From: an uncultured delta proteobacterium
GTDB taxonomy: Bacteria; Myxococcota_A; Bradymonadia; REDH01
Reading direction: 5' to 3'
Length of the DNA stretch: 7,555 nucleotides
Assembly: GCA_903873545.1 (NCBI GenBank)
Contig: CAIQPA010000374.1
Location: 1-7,555, forward strand
Shown: piece after piece, positions 1 to 6,367 of the stretch
How the letters are laid out: each line of letters begins with the position of its first letter
Numbering within the stretch: the stretch's first letter is position 1
Notes under the pieces: generated by a model
What the model saw: only the letters and a program-made list of their open reading frames with translations
What the model was told of the DNA's origin: nothing
The model's database searches: none
Program-made: the position numbers and the translations under genes

Positions 1-1
1 C

Positions 2-1030
2 ATCTCGTCCGAACCCATCTTCGCCCACCTCGCCTGGTCGCCCTCCTGGAGGTCGCTCGGCGCCATCAGCCTCATCGGCGCGCTCACCATCATCAACGCC
101 GTCGGAACCACCCTCTCCTCCCGCGTGCAGGTGCTCCTCACCGTCGTCCCCTTCGCCTTCCTCTTCCTCGGCGCGCTCTACGCGGTCTTCTCGGGCGACC
201 TCTTGTCTGCGCCCGTCTCGCCCGTCCATCTCACCCGCTCCGACTCCATGGCCGGCTATGTGCAGGCCGCCTCTGCGGTCTACTTCGCCTACTCCGGCTG
301 GAACGCCGTGGCCTACGTCGGCGGCGAGATCAAGGACCCCAAGCGGAACATCCCCTTCAGCCTCATCGTCGGCACCCTCGTCATCACGCTGCTCTACCTC
401 CTCATGTGTGCCGGCTTCGTCTCGGTGCTCGGCATCGACGGGCTCCGCTCCACCTCTGAGGCCGGCACCGCCGTCTCGGCCGCCCTCTTTGGCGACGGCT
501 CTCGGATGCTCATGGCAGCCCTCATCGCCACCGCCCTGATAGGCTCCTTGAACGGCTGCGTCCTCGCCGGCGCCCGCGTCGCCGCCGCAGCAGCCGCAGA
601 CGGCCTCGCCCCACGCTGGCTGGCGAAGTTCGACCCCAAGCTCGGAACCCCCGTCCGCGCCCTGGTGGTGCAGTTCTTTGCAGCCTCCATCCTCGTTCTT
701 TCGGGCCGCTTCGCAGACCTTGTCGCCCTCACCAGCCTGGCGATGATGCTCCTCGGCTCGCTCTCCGTCATCGGCCTCTTCCGCCTCCTGCGCAGGCCCG
801 AACAGGACCGCACCGGCCTGGTCCTCATCGGCTTCCCCTGGCTGCCGATCGCCTATCTCGCGACAAGCCTCATCGTGGTCGTTAGCTCGCTCTACCAGTC
901 TACCACCAACACCGAGGCTGGCCTGGCGCAGCGGCTGCTGCCCATGCTCGGGCTGCTGCTCTTTGCCGGCGCCTGGGGCGGCCACGCCCTGCTCGAGCGC
1001 CTCCGCGCACGCGCCGCGTCGAAGGCCTAG
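2..1030 (+). CDS. APC-superfamily amino-acid permease, 5'-truncated
   Basis: This is the C-terminal 342 residues of an inner-membrane amino-acid transporter. The frame is open from base 2, so the true start lies upstream of the window; the in-frame GTG at 125 is internal. Hydrophobic segments lie near bases 62-118, 134-190, 260-320, 356-425, 500-560, 660-710, 718-790, 830-890 and 930-985, giving about nine of the 12 or more helices expected. Family hallmarks are visible: an INAVG...RVQ stretch just before a membrane helix, FAYSGWNA in the helix that unwinds at the substrate site, the cytoplasmic GEIKDPKRNIP loop, and ADGLAP...GTPVRAL in the loop between later helices. These fit the LAT/SteT-type (serine/threonine or neutral amino acid exchanger) branch best, but substrate cannot be read from sequence. 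It ends in TAG, sharing CTAG with the convergent gene on the other strand. Family assignment is secure; the subfamily is inferred. Confidence 0.9.
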   Translation: MSSEPIFAHLAWSPSWRSLGAISLIGALTIINAVGTTLSSRVQVLLTVVPFAFLFLGALYAVFSGDLLSAPVSPVHLTRSDSMAGYVQAASAVYFAYSGWNAVAYVGGEIKDPKRNIPFSLIVGTLVITLLYLLMCAGFVSVLGIDGLRSTSEAGTAVSAALFGDGSRMLMAALIATALIGSLNGCVLAGARVAAAAAADGLAPRWLAKFDPKLGTPVRALVVQFFAASILVLSGRFADLVALTSLAMMLLGSLSVIGLFRLLRRPEQDRTGLVLIGFPWLPIAYLATSLIVVVSSLYQSTTNTEAGLAQRLLPMLGLLLFAGAWGGHALLERLRARAASKA

Positions 1031-2106
1031 TTCGTCTCGCCGTTCGGCAGCCGCACTGCGCTGCCCTGGTCTGCCGCGCAGCGGAAGCCAAAGTGATGCG
1101 GAGGGCTGTTGGAGGCCACATGACGCCGCCGCCGGATGCCGGTTGCGCACTCCGGTCCCCAGTACCACGACCCTCCGCGGACCGTCTTGTTCGAGTGACC
1201 CTTGCAGGGCGCCGCACCGCCGCCGCAGGGCCCCGTGGGATTGATGCCCAGACAGGCCTCGCCACACGACTCCCACGAGGGGCTCCACCAGTCGGCGACC
1301 CACTCCTCCGCGTTTCCGACGAGGTCGAAGATGCCGTAGCGGCCCGCCGCGCGTGAGCCGACCGGAAGCACCTTCCCCTTCTCGGGCTGCGACCCGCGCT
1401 TGGTGATGCCACAGCTGCGTCCGCGCTCGTCCATGATGACGGCGTTCTCACAACTCACCAGCTCGTTTCCAAAGGGCGTCTTCTCACCCTCCGGCCCGCG
1501 CGCCGCCAGCTCGAACTCCGCTTCGGTCGGCAGCCGCTTGCCGCGCCATGAGCAGTAGGCCGCAGCGTCGTACCAGTTGCCGCCGGTCATGGGCTGCTTG
1601 GGGTCACTGAAGTCCTGATAGAGCGGGGCTGCCTTGGGGCATTTGCCCGCGCGCATGCACTGGCCGTAGTCGCCGATGGTCACCTCATACTTGTCCATCC
1701 AGAAGGTCTGATTCCAGACCAGCGCCTTGGGCATCGAGGCTGGCCCCGACCTCGGCTCGTCTGCCTGTTTGCAGCCGTCGCGGTCCTCATCGACGCCGCG
1801 CGGGTGCCAACCTCCGGGCACGCAGGCCATGTCTGCAGGCGTCGTGCCACAGTCGACCACCGCGGGCGCCGCAACGCCTGGCGGTCCCTCCAACGTTTTC
1901 TCAGCGGGTGGCGCAACGGAGGCTCCCGAGCCTGCACCTGCCGCAACCGGCGGCTGCGTCACCGCGGGCGCTGTTGCAACGGTCGACGGCGGTGTCTCTC
2001 CGACGCTCGACGCGCAGCCTGCCGCGAGCGTGAGCAGCAGTGTCCCCCAGGCGGCGCACGAAGGGACGATGGTGCGTGCGGTCATTCGAAGCGGGCGCTG
2101 GGTCAT
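1027..2106 (-). CDS. SUMF1/FGE-sulfatase-domain lipoprotein, probably not catalytic
   Basis: The product is a 359-residue exported protein. Residues 1-30 form a signal peptide (hydrophobic stretch AAWGTLLLTLAAG) and Cys31 is the predicted lipidation site, although position -3 is Ala instead of the usual Leu. An Ala/Pro/Gly linker runs to about residue 80. The SUMF1 (C-type-lectin-like) domain follows, with MACVPGGW (93-100), FWMDKYEVT (135-143), a PMTGGNWYDA AAYC block (172-185), GKRLPTEAEFE (189-199), LVGNAEEWVADWW (262-274), VRGGSW (309-314) and FGFRCA (339-344). True formylglycine-generating enzymes bind copper through a CxxxxC pair soon after GGS; here the first position is Trp316 and only Cys320 remains, so sulfatase-activating chemistry is doubtful. 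A DxDxDG loop (106-111) and extra Cys (281, 285, 294, 301) suggest an extracytoplasmic domain with calcium and disulfides. The start at 2106 is chosen because it forms an ATGA overlap with the upstream gene and gives a normal signal peptide. A longer frame to 2238 would bury the signal peptide, and ATG at 2085 is an alternative. No clear Shine-Dalgarno is seen, consistent with translational coupling. Confidence 0.85.
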   Translation of the reverse strand: MTQRPLRMTARTIVPSCAAWGTLLLTLAAGCASSVGETPPSTVATAPAVTQPPVAAGAGSGASVAPPAEKTLEGPPGVAAPAVVDCGTTPADMACVPGGWHPRGVDEDRDGCKQADEPRSGPASMPKALVWNQTFWMDKYEVTIGDYGQCMRAGKCPKAAPLYQDFSDPKQPMTGGNWYDAAAYCSWRGKRLPTEAEFELAARGPEGEKTPFGNELVSCENAVIMDERGRSCGITKRGSQPEKGKVLPVGSRAAGRYGIFDLVGNAEEWVADWWSPSWESCGEACLGINPTGPCGGGAAPCKGHSNKTVRGGSWYWGPECATGIRRRRHVASNSPPHHFGFRCAADQGSAVRLPNGETN

Positions 2107-3299
2107 GGTTTGGTCGGTGTTGCAGGGGAGGCGGGCGCTGTGGGCAGTGCATCGATACGGCTCTTGCCGGGCGGCTTCTCTTCTACCCGCCGCTTGAGGA
2201 GCGCTAAGGAGGTCTGGATGGCCGAATCCCTCATCCAAGCGACGAAGTTGGCGCCCGTCTGGGTGTTGTAGTGATAGACATCGCCCTCCACAGCGCCCAT
2301 TCGCGGCGAGTGGCGGGTGCGCAGGATGAGCGACTTCTCATCGAAGGGCTGGGCGATGATGTTGGCGCGGAAGTTCGGGCCGTAGTCGAAGTACTTCTCC
2401 GCGTTGGAGAGGTAGAGGGTGCGGAGCGGCACGCCCAGCTTCCGCATGGCTTCTGCGGCGGTGAGCATGGTGGAGGTTGCTGTGAGGTCTCCGCGCAATG
2501 CGACGACGCGGCCCTCCTGCCAGAGCGTCCGAACCTTCGCATACTGCGCCGCGTCGGTCAGGAAGCAGGGGATGCCGAGGCCCGCATACCGGCGCTTCAC
2601 CTGGCCCAGCCGAGCCGAGATGCTATCGCCCGCGAGCTTGAGTGTGCGGAGCTGCCGCTTCCGCTCCGCCTCGTCCGCACTGCCCGCGGCGAGCAGTTCG
2701 TCCCACGCCCCAGCATCTCGCGCCACATCGCGCCAGAGCTGGAGGAAGGCCTCCGGCGTCTCGGCCTTCGCAAAGGCGATACCGTAGAGCTCATGCACCC
2801 GCACCACCTCGGCATCGAAGTCGAGCGCGAGCAGCAGCGACGGCTCCTGCCAGCCTGCGAGCAGGTAGAGCTGGTCTGTGCCCACGCCGGCGAGTGCGCC
2901 GCCGAGCTTGCCGATGGTCTCGCGCCAGACATCGTGGGCCGACTCGTTGGAGACCCAGTAGTGGGAGCCAAGCACGAGCGCCGGCGGCGCCGGATCGGCG
3001 ACGATGGAGCCGAGGATCTCCCTCGCCGCGGGCGTCAGCGGCCCCGACTCCGTCCAGACGGGCGCAGGTGCAGCGGGCGGAGCGACCGGCGGCGCAACGG
3101 GCGCCGCAGAGCCGTCGTTGGCCTCGATGGCCGCAACCGGCGCAGGCGTCTCCGAGCGTGCGTCGCCAGAGCAACCGCCGAGCGTGCCGGAAATCACCAA
3201 GGCCAGTGAAAGCTGCGCCGTCAGGCGCGCGAGCGCCCCGCTCGAGCCATGCTTTAGCTCAGGTCGCCGGTTGTTCACTGCACCACATCGCTGACCCAT
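2103..3299 (-). CDS. Predicted lipoprotein resembling the LIC_10091 family (function unknown)
   Basis: The 398-residue product has a basic N-terminus, a hydrophobic segment (LSLALVISG) and a canonical lipobox LGGC with Cys43 as the predicted lipidation site. A low-complexity Ala/Pro linker spans residues 48-82. The folded part carries VSN (116-118), GVGTDQLYLLAGW (138-150), LDFD (159-162), RVVALRGDL (264-272), TLYLSNAEKYF (294-304) and FRANI (310-314). This order of motifs resembles Leptospira LIC_10091-type proteins as I remember them, which are described as having a Rossmann/methyltransferase-like fold without a known reaction. The match is from memory and is not certain. An exported protein would not meet cytoplasmic S-adenosylmethionine, so catalysis is doubtful. 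The start at 3299 was chosen over upstream in-frame ATGs because GGGAGGG sits 3 bases before it and it gives the shortest pre-lipobox region. It is first in a two-gene operon; its TGA overlaps the next ATG. It is transcribed divergently from the beta-helix genes. Confidence 0.8.
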   Translation of the reverse strand: MGQRCGAVNNRRPELKHGSSGALARLTAQLSLALVISGTLGGCSGDARSETPAPVAAIEANDGSAAPVAPPVAPPAAPAPVWTESGPLTPAAREILGSIVADPAPPALVLGSHYWVSNESAHDVWRETIGKLGGALAGVGTDQLYLLAGWQEPSLLLALDFDAEVVRVHELYGIAFAKAETPEAFLQLWRDVARDAGAWDELLAAGSADEAERKRQLRTLKLAGDSISARLGQVKRRYAGLGIPCFLTDAAQYAKVRTLWQEGRVVALRGDLTATSTMLTAAEAMRKLGVPLRTLYLSNAEKYFDYGPNFRANIIAQPFDEKSLILRTRHSPRMGAVEGDVYHYNTQTGANFVAWMRDSAIQTSLALLKRRVEEKPPGKSRIDALPTAPASPATPTKP

Positions 3300-3302
3300 C
3301 GT

Positions 3303-3309
3303 CCCTCCC
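3303..3309 (-). promoter_or_regulatory. Ribosome binding site deciding the start at 3299
   Basis: On the minus strand this reads GGGAGGG, ending 3 bases before the ATG at 3299. The spacing is short, but this is the only strong Shine-Dalgarno among the candidate starts (3482, 3341, 3338, 3311, 3299 and GTG at 3278). It therefore supports the 398-residue form. Confidence 0.55.
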
Positions 3310-3422
3310 ATCTGTGCGACCTGCGGCGGGCTTTGCATCATCAGACACCCCGCCGTCGGCTTGCGCGCATGGTAACGCGATACGTCGGAAGCGCCACAAA
3401 ATCGCTCCGGCTGCCTCAAATT

Positions 3423-3438
3423 GCTTGAGATCTCGAGC
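3423..3438. promoter_or_regulatory. Near-palindromic 16-bp site, possible operator
   Basis: GCTTGAGATCTCGAGC is symmetric about 3430/3431 with one mismatched pair (T3426 with G3435); its core GAGATCTC is a perfect palindrome. It lies 42 bp before the ATG at 3481, in the divergent promoter region, where a repressor or activator dimer could bind. No family of regulator is indicated, and a chance palindrome is possible. Confidence 0.3.
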
Positions 3439-3469
3439 CCACTGTGGCCCAGAGCAGACATCGGGCTGC

Positions 3470-3476
3470 AGGGGGG
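3470..3476 (+). promoter_or_regulatory. Ribosome binding site deciding the start at 3481
   Basis: AGGGGGG lies 4 bases before ATG 3481. It favours this start over an upstream in-frame TTG at 3421, which would add 20 residues in front of the signal peptide. Confidence 0.6.
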
Positions 3477-3480
3477 ACGC

Positions 3481-6270
3481 ATGGGCCGTCAGAGGATTTT
3501 TCAGACAGCCTTTTCGCTCGCACTGTTTTTCTCGATGGGCTGCGATGAGGGCGGGAGCGGGCCGCAGGCTGGCGCCGGTTCGGGCCAGGGCTCAGGTGCG
3601 GCGGGCAGCGGCGCAGAGGGCAGCGGCGCAGAGGGCAGCGGCGCAGAGGGCTCAGCATCACCCACCTGCTGGTTCGAAGAGGGCAGCGGCCTCTGCCCCG
3701 ACGAGCCGCGCGGTAGCGTCGCCGCAGACTGCGCGAGCGGTCGCATCGCCCGCCCGAGCGACCTCCCCGGCACCTCCGGCGTCTGCCTGCCTGCGCTGCG
3801 AGATTGGGACTGCCCCGCAGGCTGGTCGGCGGTCCCCGTGATGGGTAGCGGCGCGCCGGCCGACATCGACGACTTCGACCGCTGCGAGCCCCCCGCCGTG
3901 GCCGACGACTGCGGCCCCGAAGAGGTCGCCTCGCCGCTCCGCCCGGCCTGTGCTCCGTTCGGCGCCAGCTGCCCCTCGCTCGCCGACCGCTGGCACGACG
4001 ATGCCACCATTCGCAACGAAGCACCCGGTCTGGCAGGCCCCATCTTCTACGCGGCTCCCGACGGCCTCGCAGCGGCCCCCTGCACCCGCGCGGAGCCCTG
4101 CCTGCTCGACGATGCGCTGGTCGTCCGCGCGGAGGGCGGCATCATCGCCGCCGCCGTCGGCCGTTACGAGACAGCACTGCTGCTCGACCGAGCGGTCGCA
4201 CTGGTCGGCGCCTGCGCCTCCGCCACCCTGCTCCACGCACCCACGCCGAGCGAGGCCACCGCGATCGTCGAGATCCGCTCGGAGGCATCCGTCACGGTCG
4301 CCCAGATCCGGCTTGAGGGCGAGCGCGTGGGCATGGTCGTCGGCGCTCCGCTCTCTGGCATCACCGAGGCCCTCCACAGCCTCCACGCGCTCCGCCTCCA
4401 CGCCCTGCAGGGCCGCGGCCTCTTCGTCACAGAGGGCACCCGCGCCGAGCTCCGCGACCTCCTCGCGACCGACATGCAGGCCACACCCTCCGACCGAAAG
4501 CGTGGCCGCGCGCTGCAGGTGAACGCCGGCAGCCAGCTCACGATCACGGCTGCCGTCATCCGTCGCGCGATGGAAATCGCAGTTGTGATGGCCGATGCTG
4601 GCACCCAGCTCACCATCGAAGATCTGCTGGTCGAAGATACCCAGCCCTCGGCTACCGGCTCGGGTCGGTCGATGGGGGTCATCGCCGAAGTCGGCGCCTC
4701 ACTTACCCTGCGCGATGCGCTGGTCCGGCGTGTCAACGACGCCGCGCTCTTGTTCACTCGGGGCGCAACCTTCGACGGAGCCAGAATCCTCGTCGCCCGC
4801 ATCGCGATCTCAACCACGCAGCCCCCCACGGGGTGGGGTCTCGGCGTGGAGCTGGGAGCCATAGCCACGCTCGACACGGTGCTCATGCGCGACTGCTCCG
4901 AACGGGGCATCCGCGTCGCCGGCGCCGGCAGCCAGCTCGATGCGCACCAGCTCGCAGTCGAGCGCGTCGCGCCGCGGCCCGGCGATGGCACGATGGGATG
5001 GGGGCTCAGCATCGAGGCCGGCGGATCGGCCAATCTCGAGAAGGCGACGATCCTCCAAGCCCACGAGTTTGGGATCTCGGTAGATGGCGCGGGCAGCTCC
5101 GTCACGGCCTCAGAGCTCCTCGTTGCCGATACCCAAGCCAGCCCCGTCACACGCAACTACGGCAGAGGGGTATCCGTTCAGTTCGGCGGCAGCGCCACGC
5201 TCGCTCAGTCGCTCCTGCTGCGAAACCGAGAGTACGGGATCGCCGCTGGCGAGCAGGCAACCCTCGACCTCGACACGACCACCATCGAATCCACCCGCGC
5301 TTCGCTCAGCAACGGACTCCTCGGCGCGGGGCTCGCGGTGCTGTTTGGTTCGCATCTGACCTTCCGCGATCTCGCCATCCGCTCCAACCTTGAGCATGGC
5401 ATCGTCGCAGACGCAGCCGGGACCACCGTCACCGGCAACCGCCTGCTTGTGGTTGGCACGGGTGCCCTCGAAGCAAACGGGCTGGGGGGGCGCGGCCTCG
5501 CCTTTCAGGGTGGCGCCACCGCCGACCTGACCGACCTCTGGATCACAGACAACACCGACATGGGTCTCTTCGTCGCAGGCGCTGGCACCCGGCTCGACCT
5601 TGCCCGCGCCGTGATTGCCCGCACCCTCCCCCGCACGTCGGACAGCCAATTCGGGCGCGGCATCAATGTGCAGGAGGGCGCGCAACTCACGGTCACAGAT
5701 GCGCTCGTCTGGCGAAACCACGACCTGGGCCTCTTTGCTGATGGCGCCGGCACCCGCTTTACCGGAAGCCGGCTGCGTGTTCAGGAGACCGCTTCCAACG
5801 CTGCCGACCGCGGCTACGGCGTGGGCATGACCGCGCAGCAGGGCGTCGCTCTCTCGCTCAGCGAGACCCTCTTCCGCAGCAATCGGGCCCACGGACTCCT
5901 CATCCAGTCCGAGGGGACCGTGGCCGACCTGAGTGCCGTCACCATCGAACGCACCCTCCCCTCAGCGCGGGATGGTAGATTCGGCAGCGGCCTCGTCCTC
6001 TACCGAGGCTCGCAGACCACGGCCACCAACCTCACGCTCCAAGACAACGCCCTCTGCGGTCTTCAGGCGGTGAGCGATCTCACCTCCTTCGACATCGATG
6101 GCGCCCTCATCGCCCGCAACCAGGTGGGCGCCAACCTCCAGGTCGCCGGCCTCGTCGGGGACCGGCTGAGCGCCGCCCTCCGCAACGAACGCTTCGTCGA
6201 TAACGCCCAAGACCTCCTCTTCCTCGATCTGCCTGTCCCCGAGGGCGGCGACCCGGGAGCCTCTCCATGA
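3481..6270 (+). CDS. Cys-rich right-handed parallel beta-helix lipoprotein (complete paralog)
   Basis: The 929-residue exported protein has a signal peptide of RQRIFQ followed by FSLALFFSMG, with Cys21 as the probable lipidation site. The lipobox SMGC is non-canonical at -3, and the next residues are Asp-Glu. A Gly/Ser/Ala/Glu linker (22-57) contains three exact GSGAE copies. Residues 63-164 hold a nine-Cys module (Cys 63, 72, 84, 102, 111, 135, 144, 157, 164) with GLCP, DWDCPAGWSAVP and RCEPP motifs. Residues 190-250 resemble the DUF1565-type start of a beta-helix (FYAAPDG ... CTRAEPC ... VGRYETALLLDRAVALVGAC). From residue 315 a repeat of about 55 residues runs ten times (to 861), with a partial eleventh, fitting a parallel beta-helix of the pectin-lyase fold. 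I see no acidic active-site cluster typical of polysaccharide lyases, so binding, adhesion or a structural surface role is as likely as enzymatic action. The next gene is a paralog 97 bp downstream in the same direction. Fold assignment is strong; function is unknown. Confidence 0.88.
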   Translation: MGRQRIFQTAFSLALFFSMGCDEGGSGPQAGAGSGQGSGAAGSGAEGSGAEGSGAEGSASPTCWFEEGSGLCPDEPRGSVAADCASGRIARPSDLPGTSGVCLPALRDWDCPAGWSAVPVMGSGAPADIDDFDRCEPPAVADDCGPEEVASPLRPACAPFGASCPSLADRWHDDATIRNEAPGLAGPIFYAAPDGLAAAPCTRAEPCLLDDALVVRAEGGIIAAAVGRYETALLLDRAVALVGACASATLLHAPTPSEATAIVEIRSEASVTVAQIRLEGERVGMVVGAPLSGITEALHSLHALRLHALQGRGLFVTEGTRAELRDLLATDMQATPSDRKRGRALQVNAGSQLTITAAVIRRAMEIAVVMADAGTQLTIEDLLVEDTQPSATGSGRSMGVIAEVGASLTLRDALVRRVNDAALLFTRGATFDGARILVARIAISTTQPPTGWGLGVELGAIATLDTVLMRDCSERGIRVAGAGSQLDAHQLAVERVAPRPGDGTMGWGLSIEAGGSANLEKATILQAHEFGISVDGAGSSVTASELLVADTQASPVTRNYGRGVSVQFGGSATLAQSLLLRNREYGIAAGEQATLDLDTTTIESTRASLSNGLLGAGLAVLFGSHLTFRDLAIRSNLEHGIVADAAGTTVTGNRLLVVGTGALEANGLGGRGLAFQGGATADLTDLWITDNTDMGLFVAGAGTRLDLARAVIARTLPRTSDSQFGRGINVQEGAQLTVTDALVWRNHDLGLFADGAGTRFTGSRLRVQETASNAADRGYGVGMTAQQGVALSLSETLFRSNRAHGLLIQSEGTVADLSAVTIERTLPSARDGRFGSGLVLYRGSQTTATNLTLQDNALCGLQAVSDLTSFDIDGALIARNQVGANLQVAGLVGDRLSAALRNERFVDNAQDLLFLDLPVPEGGDPGASP
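3604..3648 (+). repeat. Perfect 15-bp tandem repeat, three copies
   Basis: The unit GGCAGCGGCGCAGAG occurs three times without mismatch and in frame, coding for GSGAE three times in the linker between the lipid anchor and the Cys-rich module. Because the unit is a multiple of three, copy-number change would lengthen or shorten the linker without breaking the frame. Confidence 0.9.
4423..6063 (+). repeat. Ten ~55-residue beta-helix repeats (protein-level)
   Basis: Units begin with a pattern like F-V-A-G-A-G-T-x-L and contain a central GxG[LI]xVxxGAxxTL and an end of L-x-x-x-N-x-x-x-G-[LI]. The last complete units are exactly 165 bp each (starts at 5569, 5734, 5899 and 6064); earlier units vary between about 52 and 56 residues. 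A partial eleventh unit follows 6064. Copies are diverged at DNA level, so this is an old protein repeat and not a recent DNA amplification. The end-of-unit Asn is present in units 5-10 and mostly missing in units 1-4. Confidence 0.8.
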
Positions 6271-6367
6271 CGTCAAACGCCCCCGCCACCTGAGGCTTGA
6301 CAGCCCCGCCGCCGCCGCGGCAAACCGCTCCCCGCTTGAACCCCTACGAGGCCGACGGGAGAACGGA
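6271..6367 (+). other. Intergenic gap between the paralogs, possible weak promoter
   Basis: This 97-bp gap separates the two beta-helix genes. It contains an exact TTGACA at 6297-6302, but the region 16-18 bp downstream (around 6319-6326) has no TATAAT-like box. A small GC hairpin (GCCGC/GCGGC, 6308-6321) has no T-run, so it is not a convincing terminator. The two genes could be cotranscribed, or the second could have its own weak promoter. Confidence 0.3.
6357..6361 (+). promoter_or_regulatory. Ribosome binding site for the second beta-helix gene
   Basis: GGGAG lies 6 bases before the ATG at 6368, at normal spacing, and supports that start codon. Confidence 0.65.

Larger units (their letters stand above)
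3300..3480. promoter_or_regulatory. Divergent intergenic region, promoters for both directions expected
   Basis: These 181 bp separate the start of the minus-strand lipoprotein operon from the plus-strand beta-helix lipoprotein gene, so both promoters should lie here. The middle part (about 3365-3425) is less GC-rich than its surroundings. I found no convincing -35/-10 pair in either direction: elements such as TTGTGG and GTTACC on the minus strand have acceptable 17-bp spacing but poor consensus. A 16-bp imperfect palindrome at 3423-3438 is the clearest structure. Confidence 0.5.

Noticed and set aside
2107..2238. Extended start at 2238 for the SUMF1-like gene
   Set aside because: It would place 44 charged residues before the signal peptide and overlap the upstream gene by more than 130 bp. 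The ATGA start at 2106 fits better.
2271..3209. Open frame of 312 codons on the plus strand opposite the LIC_10091-like gene
   Set aside because: It is antisense to a well-supported coding frame and has an Arg/Glu/Ala-rich composition without domains. It is explained by GC-rich codon bias.
3421..3480. TTG start at 3421 for the first beta-helix gene
   Set aside because: ATG 3481 has a good ribosome site and directly precedes a signal peptide; the 20 added residues are not signal-peptide-like.
3300..3482. Extended start at 3482 for the LIC_10091-like gene
   Set aside because: It would add 61 residues before an otherwise normal signal peptide and overlap the start of the divergent gene.
2642..3841. 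Open frame of 399 codons on the plus strand
   Set aside because: It spans the divergent promoter region and two real genes in the wrong frame, and its product is Arg/Ala/Pro low complexity.
4164..5156. Open frame of 330 codons on the minus strand inside the beta-helix gene
   Set aside because: It is antisense to the helix repeats. Its Ser/Arg/Ala-rich pattern mirrors the codon bias of the real gene, and no ribosome site or domain is seen.
5110..5892. Open frame of 260 codons on the minus strand
   Set aside because: It is antisense to the beta-helix repeats and its apparent periodicity is inherited from the sense-strand repeat.
4423..6063. CRISPR-like or recent DNA tandem array
   Set aside because: The period of about 165 bp is coding and conserved only at protein level. 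There are no identical direct repeats with unique spacers.
6308..6321. GC hairpin as an intrinsic terminator
   Set aside because: The stem is only 5 bp and there is no T-run after it; such hairpins are common by chance in this composition.
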